Source of the DNA: Viscum album
Lineage: Eukaryota > Streptophyta > Magnoliopsida > Santalales > Viscaceae
Length of the DNA: 64,000 nt
Assembly: GCA_963277665.1 (NCBI GenBank)
Contig: OY728160.1
Location: 49,212,605 to 49,276,604, forward strand
Direction of reading: 5' to 3'
This document shows, in pieces, positions 61,886 through 64,000 of this stretch. The notes below the pieces were generated by a model. It was not told where the DNA came from. It did no database searches and saw only the letters and a list, made by a program, of their open reading frames with translations. Positions within the stretch are counted from its first letter, which is position 1. Each line of letters opens with the position of its first letter. The translations under genes were made by a program, and so were the position numbers.

Positions 61886-64000
61886 TAAGGCCTCGACCAT
61901 TAACATTATATAATCTTGAGATTTAATCAACATTTCACATTGAGGATATTTTCATGTTTATATTTTTAGAGAATTAGACCTCAAATCATACATAAAAACC
62001 ATATAAATACAAATTATAAACTCTTTGTAGTGTCTAATTCATCAATAAAATAAAATCATTAAAAATAAATATGGTTTATTTTCATGCTATGTCTTAACTT
62101 TTCGTTGATCACATCATTGACTCTATTGTTCTTTTAAACCTTTGAAAAAAAATTCAAAACATGGGACAACCATAAAAATCCCAGTAAGAGATACATAAAT
62201 AATGAAAACTGTTAGTCTTGTAAAAACCTGTAACCAAGAATAATTAATCATAATTTAATACTTTCCACCATTAAAAAGTAGCAAAATTCACTTCACTGAA
62301 TGTAAGTTCATTGATTACCCTATTTTATAATAAAATGTTTACCATAAAACCCATTGAACATAACATAACACATATAAAGGTATCTTGGGACATAATTTTA
62401 CTTAAATGGAATAACCATGTAGATGAAATCCACACATAGCACTAAATGGAATAGCCATACAGTTGACTTCCATACCCAATGCATTGGAGGTTATAATGTA
62501 ACCACTCATCCTTGGTTTATCATTGGACCACCCATATTTTGATTATCACGTTACCACCCATCTTCGTTTTATAATGTAACCACCCATAAAATGTTCAATA
62601 ATCATTATATAATCATAACACATAAAATAATTCAACTTTAAACATTTCCCTCATAAAGTTATATTTTAGAAAACATGAAATAATTTCAAGATATTGAAAT
62701 AGTCAATCCATTTCTTGAACCATATAAAACATTTAATAAGGAGACTTTTGAATCAAATATTCATGTACCACTTTGAAAAATTTGAAAGAAATTAAATTTT
62801 TAAACATTCATGTATATATAAATAAATTCATAAAACCCATTTTGAAAACATGGATATGAAATAAAATAATTTTTAAGAATAAATCATTAAAATATTCAAA
62901 ACAATGTTTCAGTTAAAGAGTCTCTTACCACTTGAGAAACACTTGAATAAAAATCATTAAAAAAATAACAATAATAAAAACATTAAATATCATTAGAATA
63001 TAATATTTCATGATATAAAATGACAATGGGGTTTGATATACACCTTAATAGATAATACTGGTGCATAACATCTACATATGCATCAATGAATAGAGATTTA
63101 GATGAATTCCCTTAAAAATATTGTATCATTACATCAAGGACAAATCAATGACATAACTATGTGTGAAAAATATAAATGCAAAAAATATTAGATAATATTT
63201 AGTGTAAAATAATCATAATTTATTCACACATATTTTTTTAAAAACAAAACCAATGACATGGATGTTTAACCCAATAAATGGAGATTAAGTAAAGATTTCT
63301 TTTACCTGGAGTCTGAATACTCTCATTCTTTATTTATATTACTGAATAATAAACATAGGTTAATTTTTAAATGATTAAGAACCATTTTAAAGTTTCTTTA
63401 TTCCCTTTATATCACTTATTATTGTGTTATATAAATTACATAAATATTGGAATTCATATCGTATGTTTTGTAAATGTTCAGAACATGAGTCAAAAATGAA
63501 CATCTTATGATTACAAATTATCCATGTGGTAAAAATTATATTATCTCCAGAATATTATTCCTTATTTAAATATCATATATATCAAGTATATATGTATTTA
63601 TTGTAATTCATAGTATTTGGAGATAAGAAATTAAATGCACCGTTCATGGTGATGGTGGGTCGTACGTATGCATGAACATTAATTTTATTCCCATGTCATA
63701 TTAAAAGAATAAAAACTAAATGAAACATAGGTATATTATAATTCCAGTATAATATCTATGTTATATATGTTACATAAGTTCATTAACTTCATCCTTTATA
63801 CGTTCCATGTATGGCATGAATGAGTCATATCACTTTGAGTGGGCGGTAGTCCACACTTCCTCAAATAGAATTATCATATTTACACATTATGGAAAGAATA
63901 CAATTATTATATAATAAAAATTAATGAATCATAGATAAAATATAAATATAATTCATACATTAATACACTCCAATCATAACTTCCACTATAAGAGGTGAGA
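61886..64000 (-). mobile_element. Element W: LTR, minus orientation, runs off the window
   Basis: Starts with TTAAGGCCTCGACC, the reverse complement of the GGGGCCTTACA-type end of T. It then parallels the reverse complement of the T LTR. The CAGTAAGAGATACA region at 62200 matches 50100, the ATGGAATAGCCATAC and CATTGGAGGTTATAA region (62440-62500) matches 49800-49870, the hairpin motif is at 63631-63690, and the GGGCGGTAGTCCACACTTCC block (63841) matches 48557-48580. It is a T-family LTR and shows 4 decayed direct repeats near 62480-62590. Whether it is a solo LTR or part of a full element lies outside the window. Confidence 0.75.
63631..63690 (-). repeat. Hairpin motif, W LTR
   Basis: Plus strand ATGCACCGTTCATGGTGATG then GTCGTACGTATGCATGAACA. 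The outer stem CGTTCATG/CATGAACA is nearly intact in reverse orientation. Confidence 0.8.

Noticed and set aside
1..64000. Host protein genes, tRNA or rRNA genes
   Set aside because: No conserved exon, splice structure, tRNA fold or rRNA block was recognised; every protein-like match was retrotransposon gag or pol.

Overview
The window looks like intergenic heterochromatin of a flowering plant. I see no host gene, tRNA, rRNA or CRISPR array. It is very AT-rich, CG dinucleotides look scarce by eye, and almost all recognisable sequence is decayed LTR retrotransposon of the Ty3/gypsy type. The coding remnants (reverse transcriptase, RNase H, integrase and a short C-terminal chromodomain-like tail) read like plant chromoviruses of the Tekay/Del kind. 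The primer-binding sites resemble the complement of initiator tRNA-Met. The species cannot be told from the sequence.

The layout is best read as a stack of nested insertions. From left to right: S, a plus-strand LTR fragment (1 to about 2706); U, a minus-strand element with decayed pol (3905-6300) and a 5' LTR (about 7705-9849); X, a minus-strand element with a 3' LTR (9850-14179), a short internal region, and a 5' LTR split into 19817-21339 and 41082-43113. R, a GC-rich plus-strand insert (14266-17546), sits inside X's internal region. Y, a minus-strand element (21340-41081) with 2.65 kb LTRs, splits X's 5' LTR. V, another minus-strand element with about 3.5 kb LTRs (27845-37086), sits inside Y. 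Z, a plus-strand element (43114 to about 61885), interrupts the far end of X. T, a plus-strand element with 4.03 kb LTRs (46375-57113), sits inside the gag region of Z and is flanked by a perfect 5-bp duplication, TATAG. W, a minus-strand LTR (about 61886 to the window end), interrupts the 3' LTR of Z.

Nothing here appears able to move by itself: every pol remnant carries stops and frameshifts. T is the best preserved. It keeps both LTRs, target duplication, primer-binding site, polypurine tract, a TATA box in each LTR, and long readable stretches of RNase H and integrase, but most of gag, protease and the first part of reverse transcriptase are deleted. T, X and V share a design of long LTRs (3.5-4.3 kb) around a short internal region (about 2.3-2.7 kb), typical of non-autonomous, LARD-like derivatives.

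The most notable unexplained structure is a motif of about 50 bp with nested inverted repeats that recurs ten times in the LTRs of S, X, V, T and W, on both strands. Boundaries were placed by comparing copies by eye; those marked approximate could move by tens of bases.
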